From positions 515,635 through 579,634 of the forward strand of contig NZ_QLTT01000001.1 of assembly GCF_003269295.1 (NCBI RefSeq): a stretch of DNA of 64,000 bases, given 5' to 3'. Shown one piece after another: positions 8,504 through 17,094 of the stretch. How positions within the stretch are numbered: position 1 is the stretch's first letter; every line of letters begins with the position of its first letter. The stretch comes from Lentzea atacamensis. GTDB lineage: Bacteria; Actinomycetota; Actinomycetes; Mycobacteriales; Pseudonocardiaceae. Both the position numbers and the translations under genes were made by a program. The notes under the pieces are model-generated. The model did not search any database, had not been told where the DNA came from, and worked only from the letters and a program-made list of their open reading frames with translations.

Positions 8504-8971
8504 ATGGATGATCTCGTGGCGTTCATGAAGGAACGCAGGCGCGCCGACGAAGCCGCGGCAGCGGCGTGGGCAGAGCGTTCGGCGACGATCACGGCGTGGG
8601 CGAAGAAGGTCGCGACCCTGCTGACCCGTCACCAGATCCCCGCCGAACAGACGCTGTACGACCGGGCCGGTGAGAACAAGGTCCGGATCGCGTCCGGCTG
8701 GCTCGTGCTGACGACGAAGACCCCGAGCGCGGCGCATCCCGGCGTGCTCAAGGACGCCGGGATCCTCCTGACGCCGAGCGGTGAGCTCTGGCAGTACGAC
8801 AACGAGTGGCCGATGTCGGCCCGCCTCACCCCGGCCATCCCCGCGTTCCGCACCGCGGAGGGTGCCGCGTTGATGGCCAGGTGCGAGTGGATCCTCGACA
8901 ACGTGATCGAGGCGTTCGCGGACACGCTCGACCGGCACGCCATCGACATCGCCGAGCTGGAAGCCCTTTAG
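8504..8971 (+). CDS. Conserved hypothetical cytoplasmic protein
   Basis: Small protein of 155 aa, MDDLVAFMKERRRADEAAAA onward, with no signal peptide or membrane helix. The N-terminal 45 residues look alpha-helical and charged. The middle (GWLVLTTKTPSAAHPGVLKD, ILLTPSGELWQYDNEW) is strand-rich, and the end is helical. I do not recognise the family. An in-frame GTG at 8483 would add seven residues, but no convincing ribosome binding site supports either start. Its stop overlaps by 4 nt the stop of the convergent kinase gene. Confidence 0.7.
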   Translation: MDDLVAFMKERRRADEAAAAAWAERSATITAWAKKVATLLTRHQIPAEQTLYDRAGENKVRIASGWLVLTTKTPSAAHPGVLKDAGILLTPSGELWQYDNEWPMSARLTPAIPAFRTAEGAALMARCEWILDNVIEAFADTLDRHAIDIAELEAL

Positions 8972-10938
8972 CCCAGCTTCCAGATCCGGACGGTGTTGTC
9001 CGCGCCGCCGGCCGCGATCCGCTCGCCCTTGGGGTCGAACGCCACGGTTTCGATCTGCCCGCCGGCACCGATGACAGTGGCACGGATCCTCTTGGACGCC
9101 ACGTCCCACAGCTGGACGAAGTTGCCCAGGCCCCAGGCGGCGATCGTCTTGCCGTCCGGGTGGTACAGCGCATGCGTGATGGTCAGGCCGTCGTCGGCCC
9201 GGTCGAAGACGGCCTTGCTCTTGACCGTCTCCACGTCCCACAGCTGCATGCTGTTCGTGCCGTCGGCGTCGATGACCGCGAGGGTCTTGCCGTCCGGGGA
9301 GAACGACGCACCGCCGCCGGTCGAGTCGTTGATGGTCTTGACCGTCTTGCCGGTCGCGGGGTCGGACAGCCGGATCTCCTGGGACTTGGTGCCGCCGTTG
9401 GCCACCAGCTTGCCGTCCGGGCTGAACGCGAGGTCGAAGCCGCCGTCGCCATCGGGCAGGCCGATCTTCACCTTGCGAGTCGCCACGTCCCACACCTTGA
9501 TGCCACCGTGGTGGGTCACGCCGACCAGGGTCTTGCCGTCCGGGTGGAAGACGAGCGACTTCATGATGGACCGACTCTGCTCCAGCCCGCCGATCATCGA
9601 GCGGTCGGAGAGGTTCCACAGGTACGTGGTCGCGTCGCCGGTGCGGTTGCCGCCCGCCGCCAGGATCTTGCCGTCGGGGCTGATCGCCACCGCGTTCGCC
9701 GAGGCGCCGCCGGGGCCGTCCGGGTTCTTGACGGTGCCGATGAGCTTGCCGGTTTCGGTGTCCCACAGGCGAACCAGGGCGCCGTCGCGGCCGAGGCCGC
9801 CGTCGGCGCTGGCGAGCAGCTTCCCGTCCGGGCTCCACGCGATCGACGTGACCCTGTCCTTGTGGTCGGCCAGCTGGATGTGCTCGGTGATCTCCTCCGG
9901 CTGTCCCGCCTGGGCCACGGACGGGGTCGTCGACTCCTCGGAGCCGCCCTCCTTGTTGGAGGCGAGCTTGTTGTCGTCGGTGGACGGCAGGCCCGCCCCC
10001 GAACCGCTGTCGTCCTTCCTCGAGCCGAGCCACCACGCAGCACCGCCGCCGGCCACCGCGAGAGCGCCGCCACCCGCCAGCAGCAGCGTGCGTCTGCTGA
10101 CACCGGACTTGTGCGCGGGCAGCACGACCGGAGCACCGGCCAGCAACGCGAATGCCTGGTCCACGGACGCGCGCTCGGCCGGGTTCTTGCGCAGCAACCC
10201 GCCCAGCAACGACGCGAGGTACCCGGCGCGCACCGGAGGCGGCGGCTCCTGGGTGAGCAGCATCGACAGCGTCGTCATGAAGTCCTGGCCCTGGAACGGC
10301 GGCCTGCCCTCCACGGCCGCGTACAGGGTGGCGCCGAGCGACCACATGTCGGTCGCCGGGGTGATCGGCGCGCCGGTGCCCTGTTCCGGCGCCATGTACG
10401 CGGGCGTGCCGACGATCGAACCGTCGGTGGTCAGCGGGACGTCGCCGGTGAGCCGCGCGATGCCGAAGTCGGTGATCACGATTCGATCGCCGGACAGCAA
10501 CACGTTGGCGGGCTTGAGATCGCGGTGCACGATCCCGGCCTGGTGCGCCGCCCGCAACGCGCTCAGCATCGCGTTCGCGACGTGGGCGACCTGGTCGACG
10601 GGCAGCGCGCCGCGGGCCTTGATCGCGTCGGACAGCGAGCCGCCCCGCACGAACTCCATCACGATCATCGGCGTGCCGTTGTACTCGACGACGTCGTGCA
10701 CCGTGACGATGCCGGGGTGGTTCAGCTGACCGGCCAGCTGCGCCTCACGCATGGCGCGCTGGCACAGCAACGCCCGCTGCTGCGCGTCGAGACCAGCGGG
10801 CAGCAGCAGTTCCTTGATCGCCACCTCGCGGCCGATGACCTCGTCACGGCCGAGCCACACCCGGCCCATGCCACCGGTGCCGATCACCTGAACGAGCCGG
10901 TAGCGCTGGGCCACCAGACTTCCCGTCGCATCTGTCAC
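8968..10938 (-). CDS. Ser/Thr protein kinase with WD40-type beta-propeller sensor
   Basis: Membrane-anchored Hanks-type kinase of about 656 aa. The kinase domain (residues about 12-270) has the glycine loop IGTGGMGRVW, catalytic lysine in VAIKELL, HRDLKPANVLL, DFGIARL and APEQGT. A single membrane helix follows near 293-315 (LLLAGGGALAVAGGGAAWWLG). The rest is a predicted propeller of WD40-like repeats, each with the SPDGK turn (WSPDGKLLASA, ISPDGKILAAG, HPDGKTLVGV, FSPDGKLVANG, FSPDGKTLAV, HPDGKTIAAW, FDPKGERIAAG), about seven blades outside the cell. It likely senses an extracellular partner. The start is GTG 10938; an in-frame GTG at 10962 is possible. Confidence 0.9.
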   Translation of the reverse strand: MTDATGSLVAQRYRLVQVIGTGGMGRVWLGRDEVIGREVAIKELLLPAGLDAQQRALLCQRAMREAQLAGQLNHPGIVTVHDVVEYNGTPMIVMEFVRGGSLSDAIKARGALPVDQVAHVANAMLSALRAAHQAGIVHRDLKPANVLLSGDRIVITDFGIARLTGDVPLTTDGSIVGTPAYMAPEQGTGAPITPATDMWSLGATLYAAVEGRPPFQGQDFMTTLSMLLTQEPPPPVRAGYLASLLGGLLRKNPAERASVDQAFALLAGAPVVLPAHKSGVSRRTLLLAGGGALAVAGGGAAWWLGSRKDDSGSGAGLPSTDDNKLASNKEGGSEESTTPSVAQAGQPEEITEHIQLADHKDRVTSIAWSPDGKLLASADGGLGRDGALVRLWDTETGKLIGTVKNPDGPGGASANAVAISPDGKILAAGGNRTGDATTYLWNLSDRSMIGGLEQSRSIMKSLVFHPDGKTLVGVTHHGGIKVWDVATRKVKIGLPDGDGGFDLAFSPDGKLVANGGTKSQEIRLSDPATGKTVKTINDSTGGGASFSPDGKTLAVIDADGTNSMQLWDVETVKSKAVFDRADDGLTITHALYHPDGKTIAAWGLGNFVQLWDVASKRIRATVIGAGGQIETVAFDPKGERIAAGGADNTVRIWKLG

Positions 10939-11061
10939 GGCGCGCAGCGTAGATGAGAACACGCTCCGGTTCGCGGGGATCCCTCAAGTTCGGGAAATAC
11001 CGGAACTGTTGGCGTACAAGAAACATCGTGCGTGTTCAATCGGTCGAGAATGGACCTGTCG

Positions 11062-11682
11062 CTAGTGGACTCTCGCGACCTCGATGCCGACTTCGCCGAA
11101 CATCCGCAGCTTCCGCCTCCGCGTCGGCTCGACGGTGAACCCGGCCGCGGCGATCCGCTTCGCCACCGCGTCACCGACGTTGTCCCTCAGGTGCTCGCGG
11201 CTGTGGTCGTGCAGCACGGCGTCGGCGAGCACCAGCAGACCGTCCGGCCGCAGCACGCGGCGCACCTCGGCGAGCATCTCGTCCTTCGACGGCGTGTCCA
11301 GGTGGTGCAGCATCAGGCTGGAGAAGACCCGGTCGAACGAGTCGTCGGGGAACGCCAGCTCCTGCGCGTACCCCCGGTCCAGCCGTGCCCTGAGTCCCGC
11401 CCGGCGAATCTTGCGCTCCGCCCTCGCCAGCATCTTCAGATCCGGGTCCACGCCGAAGAGCTCGACGTCACGATGCCGCTTTCCGGTGGACCGCAACAGG
11501 TTCCCGGTCCCGCAGCCCACGTCGAGCACGCGGTGCCCGGCCCGCAACCCCGCCACCGTGATCATCTGCTGGTGCACGCCGTGCAGCCCGGCCACCCTGT
11601 GCACCACGTCGTAGAGCGGCATCAGGTAGTGCTTCCCCAGCCCTGGCAGGTAGTCCCGCTCCTGGGACGATATTTCGGTCAT
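11062..11682 (-). CDS. SAM-dependent methyltransferase (class I)
   Basis: Cytoplasmic methyltransferase of 206 aa. Motif I VLDVGCGTGNLLR binds S-adenosylmethionine. An acidic residue in LFGVDPDL contacts the ribose. SFDRVFSSLMLHHLDT and LAEVRRVLRPDGLLVLADA are the usual motifs II and III of UbiE/MenG-like methyltransferases. The N-terminal LPGLGKHYLMPLYDVVHRV is also typical of that group. The acceptor substrate cannot be predicted. It is divergent from an AraC regulator with a 64-bp gap, so the regulator may act on it. Confidence 0.85.
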   Translation of the reverse strand: MTEISSQERDYLPGLGKHYLMPLYDVVHRVAGLHGVHQQMITVAGLRAGHRVLDVGCGTGNLLRSTGKRHRDVELFGVDPDLKMLARAERKIRRAGLRARLDRGYAQELAFPDDSFDRVFSSLMLHHLDTPSKDEMLAEVRRVLRPDGLLVLADAVLHDHSREHLRDNVGDAVAKRIAAAGFTVEPTRRRKLRMFGEVGIEVARVH

Positions 11683-11752
11683 GTCTCCATTCTGACCTGG
11701 CCAACACCAAGGTTCCCGTGGCGATCTGTGGTTTGAGTGGGATGATTTGACG

Positions 11753-12664
11753 GTGCGAACCCGACGAGCTCCGCTGAAGGGTGACGAGCCCGCGACCTAC
11801 CGGTGGCAGCCGGTGCCCGGCGAGCTGTCCGTGGCCGCCATGCCTCTCGGCCACGCCGCCGACGTCAACGGCGCCCACGAGGCGCACTCGCACGACTTCC
11901 CCGGTCTGGCCTACTTCTGGGCGGACGGCGGCATCGTGCGCACCGGGAGACAGGTGAGGCACGTCGAGGCCGGCGACCTGTTCGTGATCGCGCCCGGCGA
12001 CGTGATGGGCCAGGCGCAGCGCGACGACCTCGTCGGCGCACGGGGCTGGGGCGTGTTCTTCACCGCCGACGCGCTCGGCACGGACACTCCCGGCGCGCAC
12101 CTGGCGTGGCGCACCCATCCGCTGCTGTTCCCGTTCGTCCGCGGCGGCGCGACCGGAGCGTTGCGGCTCAAGGTGCCTCCGCGGGACCGGGACGAGTGGA
12201 CCATCCGCATCGAGGCGCTGCACGACGAGCTGGCCCACCGCCGCGAGGGTTACCGGGAGGCCGTGTCGGCGCATCTGGTGCTGTTGCTGGTCGGGGTGTC
12301 CCGGCTGGCCGCGGACGTCGTCGGCGACCTGCGCGAGAACGCCGAGCCCCTGCTCGCCGAGGTGTTCGACGTGATCGAACAGCGGTACCGGGAACCGTTG
12401 TCCCTGCGCGAGGTCGCGGCCGCCGTGCGCATCTCCCCCGGCCACCTGACGTCCACGGTGCGCAGGCGGACCGGCCGCACGGTGCAGGGGTGGATCACCG
12501 AACGCCGGATGGTCCAGGCGCGGCGCCTGCTGGCCACGACCGAGCTGCCGATCAGCGACATCGCACGGCAGGTGGGCTTCCCGGACGCCGGGTACTTCGC
12601 GAGGACGTTCGGCAAGCTGCACGGGATGAGCCCGAGCGGCTGGCGGAGCGTGAACGTCCTCTGA
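11753..12664 (+). CDS. AraC-family transcriptional regulator
   Basis: Regulator of about 303 aa. The N-terminal cupin-like sensor (about 15-150) has HEAHSHDFPGLAYF and VEAGDLFVIAPGDVMG. The C-terminal 100 residues are the double helix-turn-helix: REVAAAVRISPGHLTSTVRRRTG for the first unit and PISDIARQVGFPDAGYFARTFGKLHGMSPSGWR for the second, a near-perfect AraC signature. The start is GTG 11753; a TTG at 11747 is in frame. It is transcribed away from the methyltransferase gene, so it may control that gene or itself. Confidence 0.88.
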   Translation: MRTRRAPLKGDEPATYRWQPVPGELSVAAMPLGHAADVNGAHEAHSHDFPGLAYFWADGGIVRTGRQVRHVEAGDLFVIAPGDVMGQAQRDDLVGARGWGVFFTADALGTDTPGAHLAWRTHPLLFPFVRGGATGALRLKVPPRDRDEWTIRIEALHDELAHRREGYREAVSAHLVLLLVGVSRLAADVVGDLRENAEPLLAEVFDVIEQRYREPLSLREVAAAVRISPGHLTSTVRRRTGRTVQGWITERRMVQARRLLATTELPISDIARQVGFPDAGYFARTFGKLHGMSPSGWRSVNVL

Positions 12665-12738
12665 ACTCCTGTGAACGACCTGGCAAGACGTGGTGGTTTG
12701 CCCGGTTCGTCCCTCCCGGTCGTGGCACTGTCGAGATC

Positions 12739-13221
12739 ATGACCGGCGGCACCAAGGCGGACAACAGAAGTGACCTCGGACAGCGGTTCCACGCGCTGAT
12801 GGAAGTCGTCGTGAGGTGGCTGCCGTTCGGACTCTCGAAGATCGTCGCGCCGAGCCTGCTGGGCTTCGCGCTGATCAACGGGTTCACGTTCGCCGTCGAC
12901 CTGGTGCTGCTCACGGTGTTCCGCAGCGGCCTGGGCCTGCCGGTGCCGGTCGCGTTCACCGTGGCATACGTGCTCGCGTTCGGCCTGAGCTTCGTGCTCA
13001 ACCGCGCGCTGAACTTCCGCTCGCACGCGCCCGTCGGCCCGCAGGCAGGCCTGTACGCCGTGGCGATCCTGATCAACTACCTGGCGTTCATCCTCGGCGT
13101 CGGCAGCGCGCTGGCCGCGATCGGTGTCCAGTACCACCTGTCCCGCATCGTCGCCGGCGCCTGCGAGGCAGCCTTCCTGTACAGCGTGATGCGGTGGATC
13201 ATCTTCCGCGACGCGGAGTAG
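12739..13221 (+). CDS. GtrA-family membrane protein
   Basis: Integral membrane protein of 160 aa with four predicted helices (about 38-58, 68-92, 102-124, 132-152). GFALINGFTFAVDLVLL, AYVLAFGLSFVLNRALNFRS and the closing YSVMRWIIFRD match the GtrA fold. GtrA proteins are thought to help move polyprenyl-linked sugars across the membrane or modify cell-surface polysaccharide; the substrate here is unknown. It converges on a DUF2630 gene with only 3 bp between the stops. Confidence 0.85.
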   Translation: MTGGTKADNRSDLGQRFHALMEVVVRWLPFGLSKIVAPSLLGFALINGFTFAVDLVLLTVFRSGLGLPVPVAFTVAYVLAFGLSFVLNRALNFRSHAPVGPQAGLYAVAILINYLAFILGVGSALAAIGVQYHLSRIVAGACEAAFLYSVMRWIIFRDAE

Positions 13222-13224
13222 CGG

Positions 13225-13470
13225 CTACTGCAGGTAGCCCTCGACCTCACCGACGGAACGGGTGGACACGTCGTCCGCGTCCCGACCCTGCGAACGAGCC
13301 GACCGCCGTCGCCGCAGCAGGTCCCAGCACTGGTCGAGGGCTTCCTCCAGCGCGCGCAGCCGCGCGTGCTCCTCGTCCGTGGTGATCTCACCGGCCGCTA
13401 GCTGCTCACGCAGCCTGTGCTCCTCGTCGACCAGTTCGTTGATGCGGCCCAGCACGTTCTCGTCGCTCAT
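13225..13470 (-). CDS. DUF2630 family protein
   Basis: Small, highly charged helical protein of 81 aa: MSDENVLGRINELVDEEHRL, then REQLAAG, an EEHARLRALEEALDQCWDLL helix and an Arg-rich RRRRSARSQGRD. The INELVDEEHRLRE helix, LDQCWDLLRRR and the C-terminal VEGYLQ are the DUF2630 pattern found across actinobacteria. Its function is unknown; the shape suggests a coiled-coil or nucleic-acid-associated protein. It directly follows a SnoaL-like gene: its ATG at 13470 abuts the upstream stop at 13471, so they are likely cotranscribed. Confidence 0.85.
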   Translation of the reverse strand: MSDENVLGRINELVDEEHRLREQLAAGEITTDEEHARLRALEEALDQCWDLLRRRRSARSQGRDADDVSTRSVGEVEGYLQ

Positions 13471-13776
13471 CTACGCCTGTCCCGTCTCGAAGCGGCTGAC
13501 CTTTCCCGACTCTACGACGAACCGCCAGTACGTGCGCATCTCTCCCCAGGTGTCGTTGCGGTACCGGATGATCAGCGACTTCCCACCGTCGGACTCGGAC
13601 TCGACCTCCATGTGCCCGTTGTCGTCGAAGATCTCCTTGGCGGTCCACGCGCGGAGGTCGCGGTCCGTGCCGTCGTCGGACATGGTCGCGTCCGGCGTGA
13701 GCAGCTCGAAGAACGCGTCCTTGTCGCCCGCGTTCACGGCGGCGATGAACGCGTTCACGGTCGGATCACTGGTCAT
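13471..13776 (-). CDS. SnoaL/NTF2-like small protein
   Basis: Protein of 101 aa with the NTF2-like pattern: helix DPTVNAFIAAVNAGDKDAFFELL, TPDATMSDDG, then the strands GHMEVESES, SLIIRYRN, YWRFVVESGKVSRFETGQA. SnoaL-like folds serve as isomerases, cyclases or ligand-binding proteins, and no specific active site is evident. It immediately precedes the DUF2630 gene with no gap, so the two form a minimal operon. Confidence 0.75.
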   Translation of the reverse strand: MTSDPTVNAFIAAVNAGDKDAFFELLTPDATMSDDGTDRDLRAWTAKEIFDDNGHMEVESESDGGKSLIIRYRNDTWGEMRTYWRFVVESGKVSRFETGQA

Positions 13777-13850
13777 AGCGATGCCCCTTCTGCAGGTCCT
13801 GCGCCCAGTGTTGTCGCAACAGGACGGATCCCGCAGTCCCAGAAGGGATC

Positions 13851-14933
13851 ATGGCTGACATGGACATGTCCCACGGTGCGCGTCTGGCCGCCCACACCGC
13901 CGTCTCCACGGCGCTGTCCCTGCTCAGCGATCGTGAACTGCGCGACCTCGTGGACCACGCCGAACCGCTGGGGTCCGGCATCGGCGGGCCGACGGCGCTG
14001 CTGGACATCGGCGGCACCCCGGTCTTCGTCAAGCGGATCCCGCTGACCGACCTGGACCTGCGGCCGGAGAACACCAGGTCAACGGCGAACCTCTTCGAGC
14101 TACCGGCCTTCTGCCACTTCGGTGTCGGGATCATCGGAGGGCCGGGCTTCGGCGCGTGGCGGGAACTGGCCGTGCACACCATGACGACGAACTGGGTGCT
14201 CGGGCAGGAGTACGAGGGCTTCCCGCTGACGTACCACTGGCGGGTGCTCCCGCACACCGGGCAGTCGCTGCCCGAGGAACTGGCCGACGTCGAGAAAGCG
14301 GTCGCCTACTGGGAAGGCGCACCGGAGGTACGTCAGCGGATCGAGGCTCTGCGGGACTCCACGGCGAGCATCGCGCTGTTCCTCGAGTACCTCCCGCAGA
14401 ACCTGCACGACTGGCTGGGTGCCCGGGTCGAAGCCGGTGACGAGGCCACCGAGAGCGCCTGCGCCATGGTCGAGGCGCAGCTGCAGGCCGGGATCTCGTT
14501 CCTGAACGCCCGTGGTGTGCTGCACTTCGACGGTCACTTCCAGAACATCCTGACCGACGGTGAGCGCCTGTACTTCGCGGACTACGGCCTCGCGATCTCG
14601 TCCCGGTTCGACCTGTCCGAGGACGAAGCCCGCTTCTTCGCCGAGCACCGGGCCTACGACCGGCACTACACCGCCACACACCTGGTGATGTGGCTCATCG
14701 CCGCTCTGTACGGGCACAAGGGGGACGACTTCACCGCGTTCGTCCGCGCCTGTGCCCGAGGGGAGCTCCCGCCGGGAGTTCCGCCGCGGGTCGCGGCGAT
14801 CCTCACCCGCCACAGCCCGATCGCCGGAGTGATGACGGACTTCTACCGCCGGTTCCAGCGGGAGAGCAGGCAGACCCCGTTTCCGGCAAGCCTCCAGGGC
14901 AACGAGACCCGGTCTCAACGGTGCCGTGGCTGA
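13851..14933 (+). CDS. Kinase-fold (PKL/APH-like) phosphotransferase
   Basis: Cytoplasmic protein of 360 aa with a degenerate protein-kinase-like fold. VFVKRIPL supplies the nucleotide-binding lysine, ALFLEYLPQNL the hinge, HFDGHFQNIL the catalytic loop (HxDxxxxN), and FADYGLAIS the metal-binding motif, with DYG in place of DFG. The lobe order is that of aminoglycoside-phosphotransferase/fructosamine-kinase-like enzymes rather than Hanks kinases. The substrate could be a small molecule or a protein. There is no membrane helix and no partner gene. Confidence 0.75.
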   Translation: MADMDMSHGARLAAHTAVSTALSLLSDRELRDLVDHAEPLGSGIGGPTALLDIGGTPVFVKRIPLTDLDLRPENTRSTANLFELPAFCHFGVGIIGGPGFGAWRELAVHTMTTNWVLGQEYEGFPLTYHWRVLPHTGQSLPEELADVEKAVAYWEGAPEVRQRIEALRDSTASIALFLEYLPQNLHDWLGARVEAGDEATESACAMVEAQLQAGISFLNARGVLHFDGHFQNILTDGERLYFADYGLAISSRFDLSEDEARFFAEHRAYDRHYTATHLVMWLIAALYGHKGDDFTAFVRACARGELPPGVPPRVAAILTRHSPIAGVMTDFYRRFQRESRQTPFPASLQGNETRSQRCRG

Positions 14934-15316
14934 CACCGTGCGTGGCAAGCCGGGCCGACGTCTCGGTGAACGCGGTCCCGCTCACCCCGAACGTGACCAT
15001 CGACCCGCCCACCCGTTCCACCGCACCATCGACCTGGCGAGGTCACTCACACATCACGCTGTGCAGGTCCAGCCTGGTCCACTCCTCTCGAGTCTGCTCA
15101 TGAGGAGTGGACCAGGCATGTGACCAGAACTCATCGCACTAGCTGCTGCGGGGCAGGATCACGGTTGACGGTGGAACGGAACGGGTGACGCCGACGATCC
15201 AGACCCCCAGGCCGGACCGGCGGCGTCTCGGTGAGATCAGCACACCTCCGAGCGTTGTCCCAGGCCCCGCACCGGGAAAGACGTTCGGACGACCCCGGAC
15301 ACATCCGGACAGCCGG
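14934..15316. other. Gene-free interval between convergent genes, with one strong hairpin
   Basis: This 383-bp stretch lies between the stop of the kinase-fold gene and the stop of a convergent secreted-protein gene. I see no credible coding sequence on either strand; the short open frames lack codon bias and recognisable motifs. Its only clear structure is the inverted repeat at 15072-15117. Confidence 0.6.
15072..15117. terminator. Perfect 16-bp inverted repeat with 14-nt loop
   Basis: The arms GCCTGGTCCACTCCTC (15072-15087) and GAGGAGTGGACCAGGC (15102-15117) are exactly complementary. Outside them GGTCAC and GTGACC give a second, outer match. It sits between convergent genes, so a bidirectional terminator is the simplest reading. 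The 14-nt loop is longer than usual, and a protein-binding site or remnant mobile-element end is also possible. Confidence 0.5.
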
Positions 15317-15733
15317 TCAGGTCCTCCAGTCCGAGCAGTTCGTCGTGTCCGGTCCCACGCACACCCGCGCCGAGAACGAGTTCATGGACGGGGCGAAGGG
15401 CCAGCGGACCTCTGTCGTCGCACCGGCACCCGAGACGCGGGCGAGCTCCTTCTCGCCCGCCTCCCACCGCACCCACAGGGAGGCGTCCTGGCCGTCGTCC
15501 GCGGTGTCCTTCAGGTAGGACAGCTGCGGGTCGATGAACGGCGATCGGTCGAACCACTTGCCCTTCACGGTCGCCTCGGCACCGGTCATGGCGGGTGCCA
15601 CGGCGAAGTAGCACTGACCGCCGGAACCGGGGTCGTACACGGGGTCGCCGATGCACCTGTCTGCGTGCGCGGCGGGCGTGGCGCACATGCCGAGAGCCAG
15701 GGCGGCGATCAGTGACGCGGACAGCTTCTTCAC
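15317..15733 (-). CDS. Small secreted protein
   Basis: Protein of 138 aa from a GTG start: VKKLSASLIAALALGMCATP then AAHA, a signal peptide with predicted cleavage after AHA. The mature 113 aa has four cysteines (RCIGDP, GQCYFAV, ARVCVGP, TNCSDW), likely two disulfides, and no known catalytic motif. It resembles many short exported actinobacterial proteins of unknown role. The ribosome binding site is weak. Its start lies only about 10 bp from the breakpoint of the scrambled NB-ARC regulator, so its upstream region may have been reshuffled and its promoter replaced. Confidence 0.65.
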   Translation of the reverse strand: MKKLSASLIAALALGMCATPAAHADRCIGDPVYDPGSGGQCYFAVAPAMTGAEATVKGKWFDRSPFIDPQLSYLKDTADDGQDASLWVRWEAGEKELARVSGAGATTEVRWPFAPSMNSFSARVCVGPDTTNCSDWRT

Positions 15734-15739
15734 CTCGGC

Positions 15740-16045
15740 GAGACCAGGTCCGCCGCGAACTCGCTCGGCGCGCTCGGCGTCGTGCACCGCTACCTCGGCG
15801 ACCTCGACCCGGCCGCGCACTTCCTGTGCCGCGTCCAGCAGCTCAACCACGACCACGAGGACCGGGTCAGCGAGGCCGCCGCGTTCGACGACCTCGCCCG
15901 CGTGCACCGCGACGCCGGACGGCCGCAGGAGGCGCTGCGGTGCGCGGAACAGGCACTTTCGCTCGCCAAGGGCTCGGGCCGGTTGGAGATCGACGCCCTG
16001 ATCACGGCCGCCGCGGTCCGCGGCAGCCGCGACGACCTGCGCCAC
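15740..16045 (+). pseudogene. TPR fragment of an NB-ARC regulator, inverted
   Basis: Reading plus-strand codons from 15740 gives SLGALGVVHRYLGDLDPAAH and, further on, FDDLARVHRDAGRPQEALRC, a clear pair of tetratricopeptide repeats of the kind that end SARP/NB-ARC regulators. It has no start codon context of its own and no upstream domain. It runs tail-to-tail into the truncated minus-strand NB-ARC gene (16046-17022), which lacks its TPR part. The simplest explanation is that a deletion and an inversion separated the two halves of one gene. Confidence 0.6.
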
Positions 16046-17022
16046 GCGGTCAGCTCGGCCATCAGCTCCGCGATCGTCTGATGTGGACGGTCGGCGAGGT
16101 TCGCCGCGGTGATCCGCAGGGCGAGCGGGAGGTAGCCGCAGAGCCGCACGAGCTCGTCGACGGCGCGCTCCTCGCGCAGCACGCGCTCCGCGCCCAGCAC
16201 GCTGATCACCACCGCCGGTGCTTCCTCGGGGGTGAGCACACCGAGCTCCAGACGGTGCGCGCCGTCGCGGGCGACGAGCCCGGCGAGGCGATCACGGCTC
16301 GTCACGACGGTCAGGCAGCCCGGCCCGCCCGGCACCAGCGGTCGCACGTGGGCGGCGCTCGGCGCGTTGTCGACCATGACGAGCACGCGCTTGTCCGACG
16401 TGATCGACCGGTACACGCCGACCATCGCGTCCTGCTGCAGCGGGATCTCCTCGCCGGGCACGCCGAACGCGCGGATCGCCAGCGCCAGCGCCTGGTCGGG
16501 GGTGACCGGCGGCCCGGACGAGTAGCCGCGCAGGTCCAGGTAGAGCTGACCGTCCGGGAACCGGCTCGCCACCTGGTGCGCCCACTGCACGGCCAGAGCG
16601 GTCTTGCCGACGCCGGGAATCCCGCACACGACCGCGAGCCGGCTGCCACCCTCCAGCAGCGCGGTCAGCTCCTTGAACGCCTTGGCGCGGCCGGTGAAAC
16701 CCGGCACGGCCGCCGGCAGCTGCCGCGGCACCGCGGCCGGGACGCGGGCCGGTTCCGACTGCACCCGGCGCCACGCGGCGAGCCACGGCTCGGCCTCGTC
16801 CTCCGTCACGCTGAACGCCCGCAGCAGCCCGCGGAACACCTCCAGCGCCGGCGCGGTCTTCCTGCGCGGGTTGAGCGCGTCGGCCAGTGTGCTGCGGGCG
16901 AGCCCCGACAGCTTCTCCATCTGCCGCAGCGACGGGTTTCCCGCCCACACCTTCAGCGCGCGCAGCTGAGCGATGAGCTCGTCGAGCGCGTGCGCATCGT
17001 CAGGTCTCGGGCCGGTGGACAT
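16046..17022 (-). pseudogene. Truncated XRE/NB-ARC regulator (AfsR-like without its 3' half)
   Basis: From ATG 17022 the product begins MSTGPRPDDAHALDELIAQL. It has a helix-turn-helix (about 25-75, MEKLSGLARSTLADAL) and an NB-ARC ATPase domain: P-loop VVCGIPGVGKTALAVQWAH, Walker B RVLVMVDNAP, and the LTVVTSRDRLAGL sensor, then LCGYLPLALRITAANLADRP. After AELMAELTA (near 16046) the frame loses similarity and merely reads antisense to the inverted TPR fragment. The winged-helix and TPR sensor parts are missing, so it should be non-functional as a signal-responsive regulator. A truncated but expressed DNA-binding ATPase cannot be excluded. Confidence 0.65.
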
Positions 17023-17094
17023 GTCAGCAAGCCTAATGATCGCGCGATCGTGGCGGAGTGTTTGGCGTTTCCGGCCGCAGGTCATCCCCCTGAC

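Noticed and set aside
15595..17094. Apparent 500-residue N-terminal extension of the P-type ATPase
   Set aside because: It runs through the inverted TPR region in the wrong frame and antisense to the NB-ARC domain. Family similarity begins near residue VHLPGLLRDL, so GTG 17095 is the likely start.
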